From: Geobacteraceae bacterium GWC2_53_11
GTDB lineage: Bacteria; Desulfobacterota; Desulfuromonadia; Geobacterales; Pseudopelobacteraceae
Assembly (NCBI GenBank): GCA_001802645.1
Contig: MGZJ01000004.1
Location: forward strand, 1 to 33,280
Length of the DNA: 33,280 bases
Direction: 5' to 3'
Part shown: positions 17,811 to 27,500 of the stretch, piece after piece
How positions within the stretch are numbered: position 1 is the first letter of the stretch
Layout of the letters: every line of letters starts with the position of its first letter
Made by a program: the position numbers and the translations under genes
The notes under the pieces: model-generated
What the model saw: the letters and a program-made list of their open reading frames with translations, nothing else
Database searches by the model: none
Told to the model about the DNA's origin: nothing

Positions 17811-19976
17811 TTAGATGCTCATGTCTCCAATTGCTTCAGCAACGCTTTTACAGAGACTCTGGCGCAGATACGGTTTTTGAAGAAAACCTATTGCGCCGAG
17901 TTTCTCGAGCTCTTCAGCTGTTCCCTCCTGGTGGAAACCGGACGAGATAAGAACCCGGACATCCGGATAACGCTCCTTGAGACGAATAAGGGTTTCCTTT
18001 CCTCCCATCCGGGGCATCAGCATATCCAGAATTACCAGGGAAATATCGTTCATTTCTTCTGCATATACTTCCAGCGCCTTGACGCCGTCTTCTGCCAGAA
18101 AAACCCGATATCCCAAATCCTCCAGAATTGCCCGGCCGACGTTGCGGAGGATCTCTTCGTCATCGACCAGCAGCACGCCTCCGGAACCGTGAATCATTTC
18201 TTCATGAGCGGCCTCATCAATTTTCTTTTCCCAGGAGAGGGGGATGTATAATTTAAAGACTGTTCCGACACCCGGTTCGCTGAAAATGCTTATACAGCCA
18301 CGATGGTCGGTAATGGTGCCGTAGACAGCAGCCAGACCCAATCCCGTACCTTTGCCGACCTCCTTGGTAGTGAAGAACGGTTCAAAAACACGCGAAATGA
18401 CTTCTTTTGACATTCCGGCACCGGTATCGGATACGGATATCTCGATGTACGGACCGGGGGTGATGTTGAAAGGGCTGGCTGCGCAGAATTCGGGATCAAG
18501 CTCGACGTTGGTGGTGGCAAAGGTGATTTCTCCGCCATCGGGCATGGCATCACGCGCATTTACGCCGAGATTGAGCAGGGCATTCTGCAGTAACGTCGGA
18601 TCACCGGTTACGCAGGAATTTTGAGCAATCAGCCTTGTTTTCAAGGTGATCTTTTTGTCAATGGTCCGCTCCAGAAGCGAAATAACCTCGTTGATCGTCG
18701 CATCTATCCTGATATGTACGGCGTTTTTCTGCCCTTTTCGGGAAAATGCCAGCAACTGACCGGTAAGGTCCGCAGAACGGCTGGCGGCGCGTTGAATATT
18801 GCCGAGCAGTTGCATTGCGGCCGCATTATCCCTTACATGCCGCTCCAGCAGCTCGGAAGAGCCCAGTATGGCGGTCAGCATATTGTTGAAGTCGTGGGCG
18901 ACACCACCTGCAAGCTGACCAATAACGTCCATTTTCTGGGTCTGGCGGATCTGATCCTCCATACGCTTCTGTTCGGAGACATCCAGAAATACGATCAGGA
19001 GGCACTTCTCGTTTTTGTAATCCATGACGTTACTGTACAAAAGCACATTGCGTACGTCGCCACGGTACGTCTTGATTTCCGTCCCGAATCCGGATACCCC
19101 TTGCTGGTCGAACATGATTTTTAAAAAACGATCGCGTTCGCTGGTATCTCCCCAGAGGCCAAGATCAATACCTGTTTTGCCGATGGCGTTTTCATCCGGG
19201 TAACCGAAAACGTCACTGAAGGTATGGTTAATTTCGCGTATTATGCCGTCCGGATAGGAGGACACGACAATGGCCAGAGGGGAAACATCAAAAAGGGTCT
19301 GGAGACTGACGTTGGATTCATTCAAGAGTTTCTGGGCTTCCTGATATTCTTCAATCTGTACCCGCAGCATTTCTTCGGTGGCCAGGAGTTGATCATGGGT
19401 TTCGACAAACTCGATAACCTGACCGCGTAAAAGTTCTTCCGTTGCCATCAGCTCGCGATTACTTTTCTGCAGCAGTTCATTGCTTGACTGTAATTCGGCG
19501 GTTGATTTCTGTAACTGTTCCGTCCTCTGTTCAACCAGTTCCTCCAGGTGGTTCCTGTGCAGTTCTATCTCACGCCGTTGGCGGTACAGCTCGGCAAAAA
19601 TCCTGACTTTACTCTGCAAAAAAACCGGCTCAATCGGTTTTGACAGATAATCGACCGCACCGGCGTCATATCCTTTAAACAGAAACTTGAGATCTTTCAT
19701 ACCCGCGGTAACAAAAATAATCGGAATATGTCTGGTCTTCGGATTTGCCCGCATCAGCTCCGCCGTTTCAAAGCCATCCATATCCGGCATCTGTACATCA
19801 AGCAAAACCAGGGCAAATTCCTGTTTGAGCGACAGACGCAGTGCTTCATTGCCCGATGATGCCCTGACGAGCTCATACCCCTGGCCGCTGAGAAGTTCTT
19901 CAAGCGACAGCAGGTTTTCCGGGCGGTCGTCTACAATCAGAACTGGAATTGCAATAGGTTGTGATGTGTGGTTCAT
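17811..19976 (-). CDS. Hybrid histidine kinase REC-PAS-HisKA-HATPase-REC (soluble)
   Basis: The 721-aa protein has no membrane segment. An N-terminal receiver (about 10-125, Asp60 in LVLLDVQMPDMDG) takes the place of a sensor domain. A long coiled coil (about 130-220), a PAS domain (about 222-335), HisKA with His361 (GGVAHDFNNML), HATPase (GDPTLLQNALLN, GKGTGLGL) and a second receiver with Asp651 (LVILDMLMP) follow. The N-terminal receiver suggests that it is switched by another kinase, for instance the multi-receiver kinase at 24577-28260. The PAS-to-C-terminus part is clearly homologous to the haem-sensor kinase at 10441-12900. It lies 45 nt downstream of cheB, has an AGGTGA ribosome site, and probably ends the CheR/CheB transcription unit. 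Confidence 0.92.
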   Translation of the reverse strand: MNHTSQPIAIPVLIVDDRPENLLSLEELLSGQGYELVRASSGNEALRLSLKQEFALVLLDVQMPDMDGFETAELMRANPKTRHIPIIFVTAGMKDLKFLFKGYDAGAVDYLSKPIEPVFLQSKVRIFAELYRQRREIELHRNHLEELVEQRTEQLQKSTAELQSSNELLQKSNRELMATEELLRGQVIEFVETHDQLLATEEMLRVQIEEYQEAQKLLNESNVSLQTLFDVSPLAIVVSSYPDGIIREINHTFSDVFGYPDENAIGKTGIDLGLWGDTSERDRFLKIMFDQQGVSGFGTEIKTYRGDVRNVLLYSNVMDYKNEKCLLIVFLDVSEQKRMEDQIRQTQKMDVIGQLAGGVAHDFNNMLTAILGSSELLERHVRDNAAAMQLLGNIQRAASRSADLTGQLLAFSRKGQKNAVHIRIDATINEVISLLERTIDKKITLKTRLIAQNSCVTGDPTLLQNALLNLGVNARDAMPDGGEITFATTNVELDPEFCAASPFNITPGPYIEISVSDTGAGMSKEVISRVFEPFFTTKEVGKGTGLGLAAVYGTITDHRGCISIFSEPGVGTVFKLYIPLSWEKKIDEAAHEEMIHGSGGVLLVDDEEILRNVGRAILEDLGYRVFLAEDGVKALEVYAEEMNDISLVILDMLMPRMGGKETLIRLKERYPDVRVLISSGFHQEGTAEELEKLGAIGFLQKPYLRQSLCKSVAEAIGDMSI

Positions 19977-20021
19977 GGTTTCACCTGTGTCCGCTGAAAA
20001 GCGGGGTACATGCGTTAACGT

Positions 20022-20606
20022 CTAACCTGCCAAAAGTTTTGTCAAGAGGCGGGGAATCTCATTCAGGCATACTATGTGATCGGCCTTTACCATCTGCAAG
20101 GCACTCTCGGGCATGGAGCTGAGTTCGGCATCGGCAGGTTCCTGCACAATTGTCATGCCGCCGCTCTGCTTGATTCTCAGCAGTCCCCTGCTGCCGTCGG
20201 AACCGGCTCCCGTCAAGACAACGCCAATCAGCGCCGATCCGAAAACATCCGCAGCCGTCTCAAAAAGTACATCCACCGAAGGGCGGGCAAAGTTGACGGG
20301 CGGGTCTACTGAAAACGTCAGACTGCCACCCCTCTCAACGAGAAGATGATAATTGGCGGGTGCAAGGTAAGCAGTGCCGGGAACAACAAATTCCTGTTCG
20401 TCAGCTTCTTTTACACGAATTGTGCACATGGTGTCCAGTAGCACGGCAAGGCCGTCGTCTGAATCCGGCGTGATATGGGTAACAACCAGAACCGGCGCCG
20501 GAAAATTTTTCGGGAGCGAACCGAGCAGAAATTTGAGAGCAGAGACTCCGCCGGTTGAAACCCCGATCACTACGGCTTTGAATGGGCAGACGCTATTTTT
20601 TTTCAT
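20022..20606 (-). CDS. Stand-alone CheB-type methylesterase domain protein
   Basis: The 194-aa protein is only the catalytic domain of CheB, which removes methyl groups from (or deamidates) glutamyl residues of chemoreceptors. The catalytic triad is visible: Ser17 in GVSTGG, His44 in VVTHITP and Asp137 in LTGAGSDG. The N-terminal receiver and linker that normally restrain CheB are absent, so control by phosphorylation is not possible within this chain. The ATG overlaps the cheR gene by 14 nt. No receptor with a classical MCP signalling tip is encoded nearby; the likely substrate is a coiled coil in a neighbouring sensor protein. The family call is strong; the substrate is inferred. Confidence 0.9.
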   Translation of the reverse strand: MKKNSVCPFKAVVIGVSTGGVSALKFLLGSLPKNFPAPVLVVTHITPDSDDGLAVLLDTMCTIRVKEADEQEFVVPGTAYLAPANYHLLVERGGSLTFSVDPPVNFARPSVDVLFETAADVFGSALIGVVLTGAGSDGSRGLLRIKQSGGMTIVQEPADAELSSMPESALQMVKADHIVCLNEIPRLLTKLLAG

Positions 20607-21426
20607 ACCGTTTCCGATATATCGGCATTCGGGCCGCTACGGTATCATACCTGTCGGATATCCGGCGGTGCTCCAGGCTTTCTTTCGTACCGAGACAGAG
20701 AAAGCCGCCGGGCAACAGGCTGCTATCAAAAAGCCCCAGCACCCGCTCTTTGAGTGACTGCTTGAAATAGATCATGACATTACGGCACAAAATCATGTTC
20801 ATCTCACCAAAATCGGTATCAACGGCCAGGTTATGAGCCGCGAAGACAATGTTCTCCCGCAGCGACGGCGCCAGGATGGCATGGTTGTAACGGGCTGTAT
20901 AATAATCGGAGAATGACCCGGTTCCCCCGGCATGCTGATAGTTCCTGGTAAAGTGCTGCAACTCCTGGAGCGGATAGATTCCATCCTGTGCTTTTCTGAT
21001 GACTTCTTCATTGATGTCGGTGGCATAAATCCTGAACCGTCCCTTCAAGCCTTCTTCCAGAAGAAGTATCGCCATTGAATACGCTTCTTCTCCGGTAGCA
21101 CATCCGGCAAGCCATATTTTTACAAAGGGGTAGGTCTTCAGGTACGGTACAACCTGTTCTCTGATTGCCTTGAAAAACGCGGGATCGCGAAACATTTCTG
21201 AAACATTGACCGTTATGCCGCGCAGCAGGGTATCAAAAAACTGACGATCACGCAGTATCTGGGACTGGGCAAGGGAAAGCGTCGCACAACCGGAACCGGC
21301 CAGCCATTGCGACAGGCGGCGCCGCAAGGAAGACTCGGCATACTCCCGGAAATCATACCCGTAGACCTGGTAGACTCCCTCCATGAGCAGCTGTATTTCT
21401 ATATCGAAGAGTTCCTCAGGCGTCAT
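20593..21426 (-). CDS. CheR-type protein-glutamate methyltransferase
   Basis: The 277-aa protein matches CheR, which methylates glutamates of chemoreceptors with S-adenosylmethionine. An N-terminal helical domain (about 1-75) leads into the motif TVNVSEMFRD (72-81). The SAM-binding loop is LAGCATGEEAYS (106-117), a second SAM contact is in YATDIN (134-139), and the conserved LCRNVMIYF is at 213-221. No tetratricopeptide or PAS extension is present. It overlaps the HAMP-GAF sensor gene by ATGA upstream and cheB by 14 nt downstream, so receptor, methylase and esterase are probably made in fixed ratio. The genuine substrate is unknown; see the sensor proteins at 21423-23780 and 24577-28260. Confidence 0.93.
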   Translation of the reverse strand: MTPEELFDIEIQLLMEGVYQVYGYDFREYAESSLRRRLSQWLAGSGCATLSLAQSQILRDRQFFDTLLRGITVNVSEMFRDPAFFKAIREQVVPYLKTYPFVKIWLAGCATGEEAYSMAILLLEEGLKGRFRIYATDINEEVIRKAQDGIYPLQELQHFTRNYQHAGGTGSFSDYYTARYNHAILAPSLRENIVFAAHNLAVDTDFGEMNMILCRNVMIYFKQSLKERVLGLFDSSLLPGGFLCLGTKESLEHRRISDRYDTVAARMPIYRKRYEKK

Positions 21427-23780
21427 GCCGGTGTCTCCGATGCGCGCTGTTTGCGTTGCAGTTCCGCTTGTACATGGGTACGTTCTTCCAGCTCCTCATT
21501 GGTTTGCTGTAACTCTTCAGCCTGTTGCTGCGTCTGTTCCAGCAGGATGTTGACCAATTGGCGTGAGTGGTTGATGTTCAACGCAATTGCAATGCCTTCC
21601 AGAGATTGCTGCAGGAAATCCATGTCATCAGCGCTGAACGGCTTGAAGCTGCCCAGTTCCACGATACCTATCAATGTATCATTATGCACGATGGGCAAAA
21701 TTGAGACATGGAGCGGCTCGGCTTCGCCCAAGGCTGAATTGATCGTGAGGTACCCCGGCGGCACGGAATCCAGGGTAATGTTTTTTCGTTCGAGAGCTGC
21801 CAGGCCGACCAACCCTTCACCAAGCCGGATCGCTTCTTTCAGTTTGCTGTTCCCGGCAAGCGCAAAGGTCGCAATTGGATGCAATAATTCATGGGCCGCA
21901 TCGAATTGGAACATGATCCCGGCTCGTGCGCTGAGAAATCCGGCTATGAATGCTAATGTCCTGTCAGCAAGTACGGTCGTGATCTGCTCGTCCCTCAGGA
22001 TCTTGTTGAGTTCGAATAGCCCGTTTTTTAGACGATTACGGCGATCTTCGTCAGTCCTGTTGTTTCGAAGCGATACCGTCATGTCAGCAAACGCACGATC
22101 CAGAGATACCTGGGTTTCACTCATACCCACAACAGCTTTCAGAACCGTCCCTATCTCATCGTTTTGTATCTGTGACTTCTCAAGTGCGAGTGCTGTGCCG
22201 ATGGAAACCTTTCGGTCCAGATCCCCTCCGGCAACAGCTTCAACCAACTTGACTTTTTCTTCTCCCTGACGATGCTGAGAGCTGACAGCGTCAAGCACAA
22301 TACGCAGAGGAAGCAATACCGACCGGTAAATCCAGAGGCCGAACAAAATGCCGATTAATATGGCTACGATGCCGATACTGACAATTTGTGACATGCTGCG
22401 GTGGATCATCCTGTTTATCGCTGCGATCGCTTCACCCTGATCCCCTTGGGCAACCGAAATATTTTCTTTACCCTTTGTCGATTGCTTGAGGACCATGATC
22501 TGAAGTTTGTGTGCGGAATTGTTTGCATGCTTGATGGCATCAAGCTTAACTTTAAGCGTGTTGACAATGCCACGGTTTGAATTAAGGTCCGAACGGATTG
22601 CCTCAAGTGACGTATGTGCCGTGTTCAGTACCTTTAGAACATCATCTGCTTCAAGTTTGGCAAGTGAGCGTTCCATACGCTGGATACGGTCATGAATAGT
22701 TGTGAATGTGGCAAGGATAACCGTATTGACGCGCTCCAGCTCTTCCGGCGAATCGAGCGTAAACAGACGGTTTGTTTCACTCGTAATCGTTGTGCTCAGC
22801 GCCACTAATTCCGAGTTTATCAGTAGTATACTGTTGGCTTCTTGAGACCGGGCAAAAATGCTTCCCTGTCGAGTCGTTTCAATCGCAAGTCTTGAGGATG
22901 CCAGTTCTATTTCCTGATTAAGTGCCAGATTGAGGCGATTCAGGAATTCTGTCAGTTCTTTGTAAGACTCACCTGCCCATTTTTTTGATTCATCATCCTT
23001 GTGTGAAATTCCCGTGGCGCTTAGGTGCAGAAATTCATTCACGTCATCTGCAAGTGTCTTGAAATCCGCCGGGATGAATGTGGTGCTTTTATTCCTGGCG
23101 ATACGCGCCAAAAGGGTCTTGGCTTTACCTTTTATGATAAGAAAAGCAGTGGTGTTGTGAGTGTTAAGAGCGGAAGCCGAAACCGTGTGGAGTTCTTTCA
23201 GTGTATTTCGAAGCTCTTCAAGATTGCGTAAATTTGAAGAATACTGTTCGGTGCTTTTCAAAGCCTGGGCAAATGATTCCGTATGGGCGATCTGCAGGGT
23301 ACGAATAGCGGCTTCCAGTTCCTTGAGTCGAGCTGATGAATCCTTCATCTGTTGTGACATCTTTGCATTCACCTCATTTGCTGCCACGTCGCTATTTAGT
23401 CGCGCGTCCGTGGCAGAAATGAGTTCATCTGCTACCTCGTTCAATTCCTCAAAAACCGCAAACCGGCTGGTAGTGACGTTCATCTTCTGCAATGCATCCT
23501 GAGTATTGTGCACTTCACCGAGAGATTGCACGGCTTTTGCCCGGAAGGCTGAGAATTCAGTCACGTTATGGGCCGCGTTTACGCTTATCAGGTCAGTAAC
23601 GCATTGTTGGAGAACCGACTGAAACTCCATCGTTTTCATTTGATATGGGGTACTACGCTCGGTAAGATATGAAAGCTTTTTCTGCAAAAAGCTCGTCGAG
23701 ATATAACTTGCCTGGGAAATCCCGGCAATAATGGCTGCTATGACCAGAACATTGGCTATGAGTTTGGCCTTGATGGTCAT
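21423..23780 (-). CDS. Membrane HAMP-GAF sensor protein lacking a kinase domain
   Basis: The 785-aa protein has one membrane segment at 6-26, a very long helical extracytoplasmic region (about 30-460), a second membrane segment at 466-486, a HAMP-like helical region (about 487-580), a GAF domain (about 585-735) and a final coiled coil (about 740-778). It stops there, so no HisKA, HATPase, GGDEF or MCP tip is present. The part after the second membrane segment closely resembles the same part of the kinase at 24577-28260 (both share LGEGL, AALE, NTLIG- or DTLIG-, ELGSF and ELQQTNEELEER). It overlaps the binding-protein gene and cheR by 4 nt each. It could pass signals to a partner kinase by coiled-coil pairing, or be the CheR/CheB substrate; both are inferences. 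Confidence 0.85.
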   Translation of the reverse strand: MTIKAKLIANVLVIAAIIAGISQASYISTSFLQKKLSYLTERSTPYQMKTMEFQSVLQQCVTDLISVNAAHNVTEFSAFRAKAVQSLGEVHNTQDALQKMNVTTSRFAVFEELNEVADELISATDARLNSDVAANEVNAKMSQQMKDSSARLKELEAAIRTLQIAHTESFAQALKSTEQYSSNLRNLEELRNTLKELHTVSASALNTHNTTAFLIIKGKAKTLLARIARNKSTTFIPADFKTLADDVNEFLHLSATGISHKDDESKKWAGESYKELTEFLNRLNLALNQEIELASSRLAIETTRQGSIFARSQEANSILLINSELVALSTTITSETNRLFTLDSPEELERVNTVILATFTTIHDRIQRMERSLAKLEADDVLKVLNTAHTSLEAIRSDLNSNRGIVNTLKVKLDAIKHANNSAHKLQIMVLKQSTKGKENISVAQGDQGEAIAAINRMIHRSMSQIVSIGIVAILIGILFGLWIYRSVLLPLRIVLDAVSSQHRQGEEKVKLVEAVAGGDLDRKVSIGTALALEKSQIQNDEIGTVLKAVVGMSETQVSLDRAFADMTVSLRNNRTDEDRRNRLKNGLFELNKILRDEQITTVLADRTLAFIAGFLSARAGIMFQFDAAHELLHPIATFALAGNSKLKEAIRLGEGLVGLAALERKNITLDSVPPGYLTINSALGEAEPLHVSILPIVHNDTLIGIVELGSFKPFSADDMDFLQQSLEGIAIALNINHSRQLVNILLEQTQQQAEELQQTNEELEERTHVQAELQRKQRASETPA

Positions 23781-24535
23781 TTTATGTAGGATTTTCCTTC
23801 ATCTTTTATAAAATCAAGCAACCTTTGCAGGTTTGGAGATGGTTTCCCCTTATAGACAAGGGTTAACGGACGTTCGATGGCAGGCGCCACTTCCTTCAGT
23901 CCCGCCTCTAGCGCAGTTCCGGTAACAATACCTATCGCCTCGGGAGATGCGGATATCGCTTCGGGTACATCGGCCATGGATTCAACGTCATAGATGGCAT
24001 TCGTTACAGGTTCATTATCCATGATCCTGGCTTTAAAAATTATGAGCGCTCCGGAGGAGACGGTCGGCCAGACAACCAGAATCGGGGCATCATCTCCGCC
24101 GACATCCTTCCAGTTTTGAATTCTGCCGGTAAAGATTCCCTTGAGTTGTTCCTTGGATAGCATGCCTACCTTGTTGCTTTTATTCACCGTAATCATTGAT
24201 TTCTCGAAGACCGGAATAAACGATGTGTACGCGGCGGTCTTTTCAACCGGCACCGCCGCTTTTTTAGCCAGTTCAAGCCAGTTTTCGAGTGTCAGGGATG
24301 CTCCGGCGGCATCGGCATGACCTTTTTCAAGTTCATTAAGTGCGGGGACCGGATCATTGAACAAAATAACGATATCTATGCCGGTTTTATCTCTGAAGGC
24401 GCTTCTGATCGGATCGAAGACCCTTTTGATGAAAGTATGTCCCGTTGCTATTTTGACTTCGGCAGCCGAGGCTCCGGAAACGCAAAAAAGCATTACCACC
24501 AGTAGGCAGATTATAAAGAACCGGTAATTCATCAT
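23777..24535 (-). CDS. PstS-like periplasmic substrate-binding protein
   Basis: The 252-aa protein has a clear signal peptide ending GASA|AEVK at about residue 24, so the mature form is periplasmic. The fold-type is that of phosphate/molybdate-like binding proteins: IATGHTFIKRVFDPI near the N-terminus, SLTLENWLELAK, the FTGRIQNWKDVGG segment typical of PstS-like proteins, and WPTVSSGALIIF in the second lobe. No ABC permease or ATPase is next to it. The ATG at 24535 is preferred because GGGGAG lies just upstream; an adjacent ATG at 24532 is equally possible. It overlaps the HAMP-GAF gene by 4 nt and follows the multi-receiver kinase by 41 nt, so it probably presents a ligand to one of these sensors. 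The ligand is unknown; an oxyanion is a guess from the family. Confidence 0.8.
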   Translation of the reverse strand: MMNYRFFIICLLVVMLFCVSGASAAEVKIATGHTFIKRVFDPIRSAFRDKTGIDIVILFNDPVPALNELEKGHADAAGASLTLENWLELAKKAAVPVEKTAAYTSFIPVFEKSMITVNKSNKVGMLSKEQLKGIFTGRIQNWKDVGGDDAPILVVWPTVSSGALIIFKARIMDNEPVTNAIYDVESMADVPEAISASPEAIGIVTGTALEAGLKEVAPAIERPLTLVYKGKPSPNLQRLLDFIKDEGKSYIK

Positions 24536-24576
24536 GAATCTCCCCTGTATTTGTTGTAGTGCGCTGCGCATAATTC

Positions 24577-27500
24577 CTATCCTATCTCAGCGCGATCCGC
24601 CGTTGTAGAATACAACCAGACCCGCAGTAGCGAGAACAGTTTGTCCATATCAACCGGTTTTGGAATGTAGTCACTGGCTCCGGCTTTCAGGCACTCTTCA
24701 CGGTCTCCCTTCATTGCCTTTGCCGTCAGGGCAATGATGGGGAGGGTTTCGAAACGAAGGTCTTTTCTGATGCAGCGCATTGCTTCGTAGCCATCCATTT
24801 CAGGCATCATGATATCCATGAGCACGAGATCGATATCAGGGAAATTATCAAGCTGTTTTAGGGCCTCGCGACCGTTTTCCGCTTCATAGATGGTGATATT
24901 CTTTTCCGACAGTGCGCTGGACAGCGAAAAAATGTTGCGCATGTCGTCGTCCACAATCAAAACTTTCTTCCCGTCGAGCATTGCTTCCTTGTCGAGCGCG
25001 GAACGGATCATCCGCTGTTTGCCGGGATCCAGCGAAGTTTCGATCAGATGGAGGAACAGCGTTACTTCATTCAGAAGCCGTTCCGGACTCTTGGCCCCTT
25101 TAATGATGATACTCTCTGCATAGTGATGCAGCTTTCGCTCATCTTCATGGGTCAACTCGCGACCGGTGTGAATAATAACGGGAATACGCCGCTCCGGATC
25201 AAGCTTCTTGAGCTCTTCCAGCAGTTCGAACGCACCCATGTCCGCAAGTCCCAGGTCAAGGACAATACAGTCGAAATGTTCGGTGGAGAGAAGTTCTATG
25301 GCTTTGTCGCCGCTCTCGGCAACCTTGATTGTCACATTTCTCTCTTCCAGCAAAGCTACCATTGCGGCGGCCTGTTTTTGATCGTCTTCAACGATCAGGA
25401 GCATTTTCATGGTCTTTTCGATGGCCGATTCCAGTGTGCCGAAAACGGCATCCAGTTGCTCACTGCTGACCGGTTTGGTGACAAAGCCGATGGCGCCCAT
25501 GCTCATTGCCTTCTGGCGTTCCTCAAGACAGGTGATGAAATGTACCGGGATATGCCGCGTATGAGAGTTGTCTTTCAGGCTGCGCATGACCCCCCAGCCG
25601 TCGATGTGCGGTAGCATGACGTCCAGAATGATTGCACTCGGCTGATACCGTTCGGCAAGGGCAATGCCGCTTTCTCCGTCAGCTGCAACCAACACGGAAA
25701 AAGCGCGTCCACGCACCATGTCGGACAATATTCCGGCAAAGGTCAGGTCGTCTTCGATGACAAGGATGCATTTGTCGCCACTCTGAAGCAATTCGCGATC
25801 ATCCGGAATCGGAGCCGGCAGCGGGTCCGGCGACTTGAACGATACCGGTGCCGGTTCGGCCAGCCGCTGCATCGAAGCATTCGGTGCAGCTATGGCCGGC
25901 AGGGCAGGCCGTTCGACATGTGAAGAAAGACTGCAATCTCCATGGACAGGGAGGTACAGTGTGAAGGTGCTGCCGGAACCTGTTTCGCTCCGCAGGGTGA
26001 TTTCACCACCCATGGATCTGGCCAGCTGGCGTGAGATGGAAAGGCCCAGTCCGGTGCCGCCATAGGTGCGGCTGGTACTGCCGTCTGCCTGCTGAAAGGC
26101 GTTGAAAATAAGGGACTGCTTGTCCTCCGCAATGCCGATACCGGTGTCGGTTACTGCAAACGCCACAGATGACGTGCCAAGCGGGTTCTCCGAAGAGACG
26201 GGCGAATAGATATGCAGTGAGACTGTTCCGCTATGAGTGAATTTGCAGGCATTTGAAAGCAGGTTTTTCAGGATCTGCTGTGTTCGCTGCCGGTCGGTGG
26301 TCATGACAGCGGGGGTTGCTTGATCAAGCTGTATGGTGAAACGGATATCCTTATCCTGCGCAATTGGTTGAAATACGGATTCCATCTGATCATGCAGTTC
26401 AGACAAGGCCAGATCTTCATAATGGAATTCCAGGTGTCCGGATTCAATTTTGGAAAGATCCAGAATATCATTAATCAGATGGAGCAGATCACGGCCCGCG
26501 CCGTTAATGGTGGCGGCAAACTCCACCTGCTTCTCAGACAGGTTCCCGTCACGATTGTCCCGCAGCAGGCTGGAGAGAATCATCAAGCTGTTGAGTGGAG
26601 TTCGCAATTCGTGAGACATATTGGCCAGAAATTCGGATTTATAGGCACTGACCCGTTCAAGCTCGTCAGCTTTTCGCTGTAATTCACGGCTTGCTTCCTC
26701 CACCTCCCGGTTTTTTGCCCGGATCTGCTCCCGCTGCTGTTCCAGCATCTGGGCACGCTCTTCAAGTTCCTCGTTGGTCTGCTGCAGCTCTTCCTGCTGG
26801 ACACGCAACTCTTCTGTTTGAGATTGAGTCTGTTCAAGAAGCTCATTGACCTGTTGCCGCGACTTGTTGACACTGAGTCCGATGGCAAGGGCTTCCATGA
26901 TCTGTTTCAGAAATTCCAGATGATCCTCCCCGAATTCGCTGAAAGAACCCAATTCGATGAGTCCGATCAACGTGTTGTTATGTAGAAGGGGGATGGCAAC
27001 GATATGTGACGGCTCTGATTCGCCCAGACCTGAATTAATCTGGAGATAGTTGGCTGGTGCGTCATTCATGGTGATGATTTTCTTTTCGAGAGCAGCCTGT
27101 CCAGCCAGTCCCTCACCGAGTGCAAGCCTGTTGTTCAGCCGCTTTTCCTGCGATAGGGCATAACTTGCGGCAATTTCAAGCATCGACTCCTTCTCGTCGA
27201 AAACATAAAACACCCCAACACCTGCACCAAGATATTCAGTTAGGAAGGTAAGGACCTGATGGGTCATTTCGGCAGTTGATTTGTCGCCACGCAGGATAAA
27301 GTTCAGCTCGTTTTGACCAAACCGGAACCAGGTTCGCTGGGACTCCTGGTCACGGTTTCGCCGCAGGCTAAAGCTCATTTTGGCAAATGTCAGGTCAAAG
27401 GCATTCTGTACCTCGCTCATTTCAACGATTGCTTTCAGCAGCATGCCCGCTTCATCGTTGTTAACCTCATCCATGTCCATCTGAAGCGGTTCGGTAACCA

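Noticed and set aside
21423-21426. Possible frameshift that removed the kinase domain of the HAMP-GAF protein
   Set aside because: The stop codon overlaps the cheR start as ATGA and no kinase remnants follow in any frame, so the short form appears genuine.
21307-22269. Plus-strand open frame of 320 codons opposite cheR and the HAMP-GAF gene
   Set aside because: It is Ser/Arg-rich with no domain and lies against two well-supported genes.
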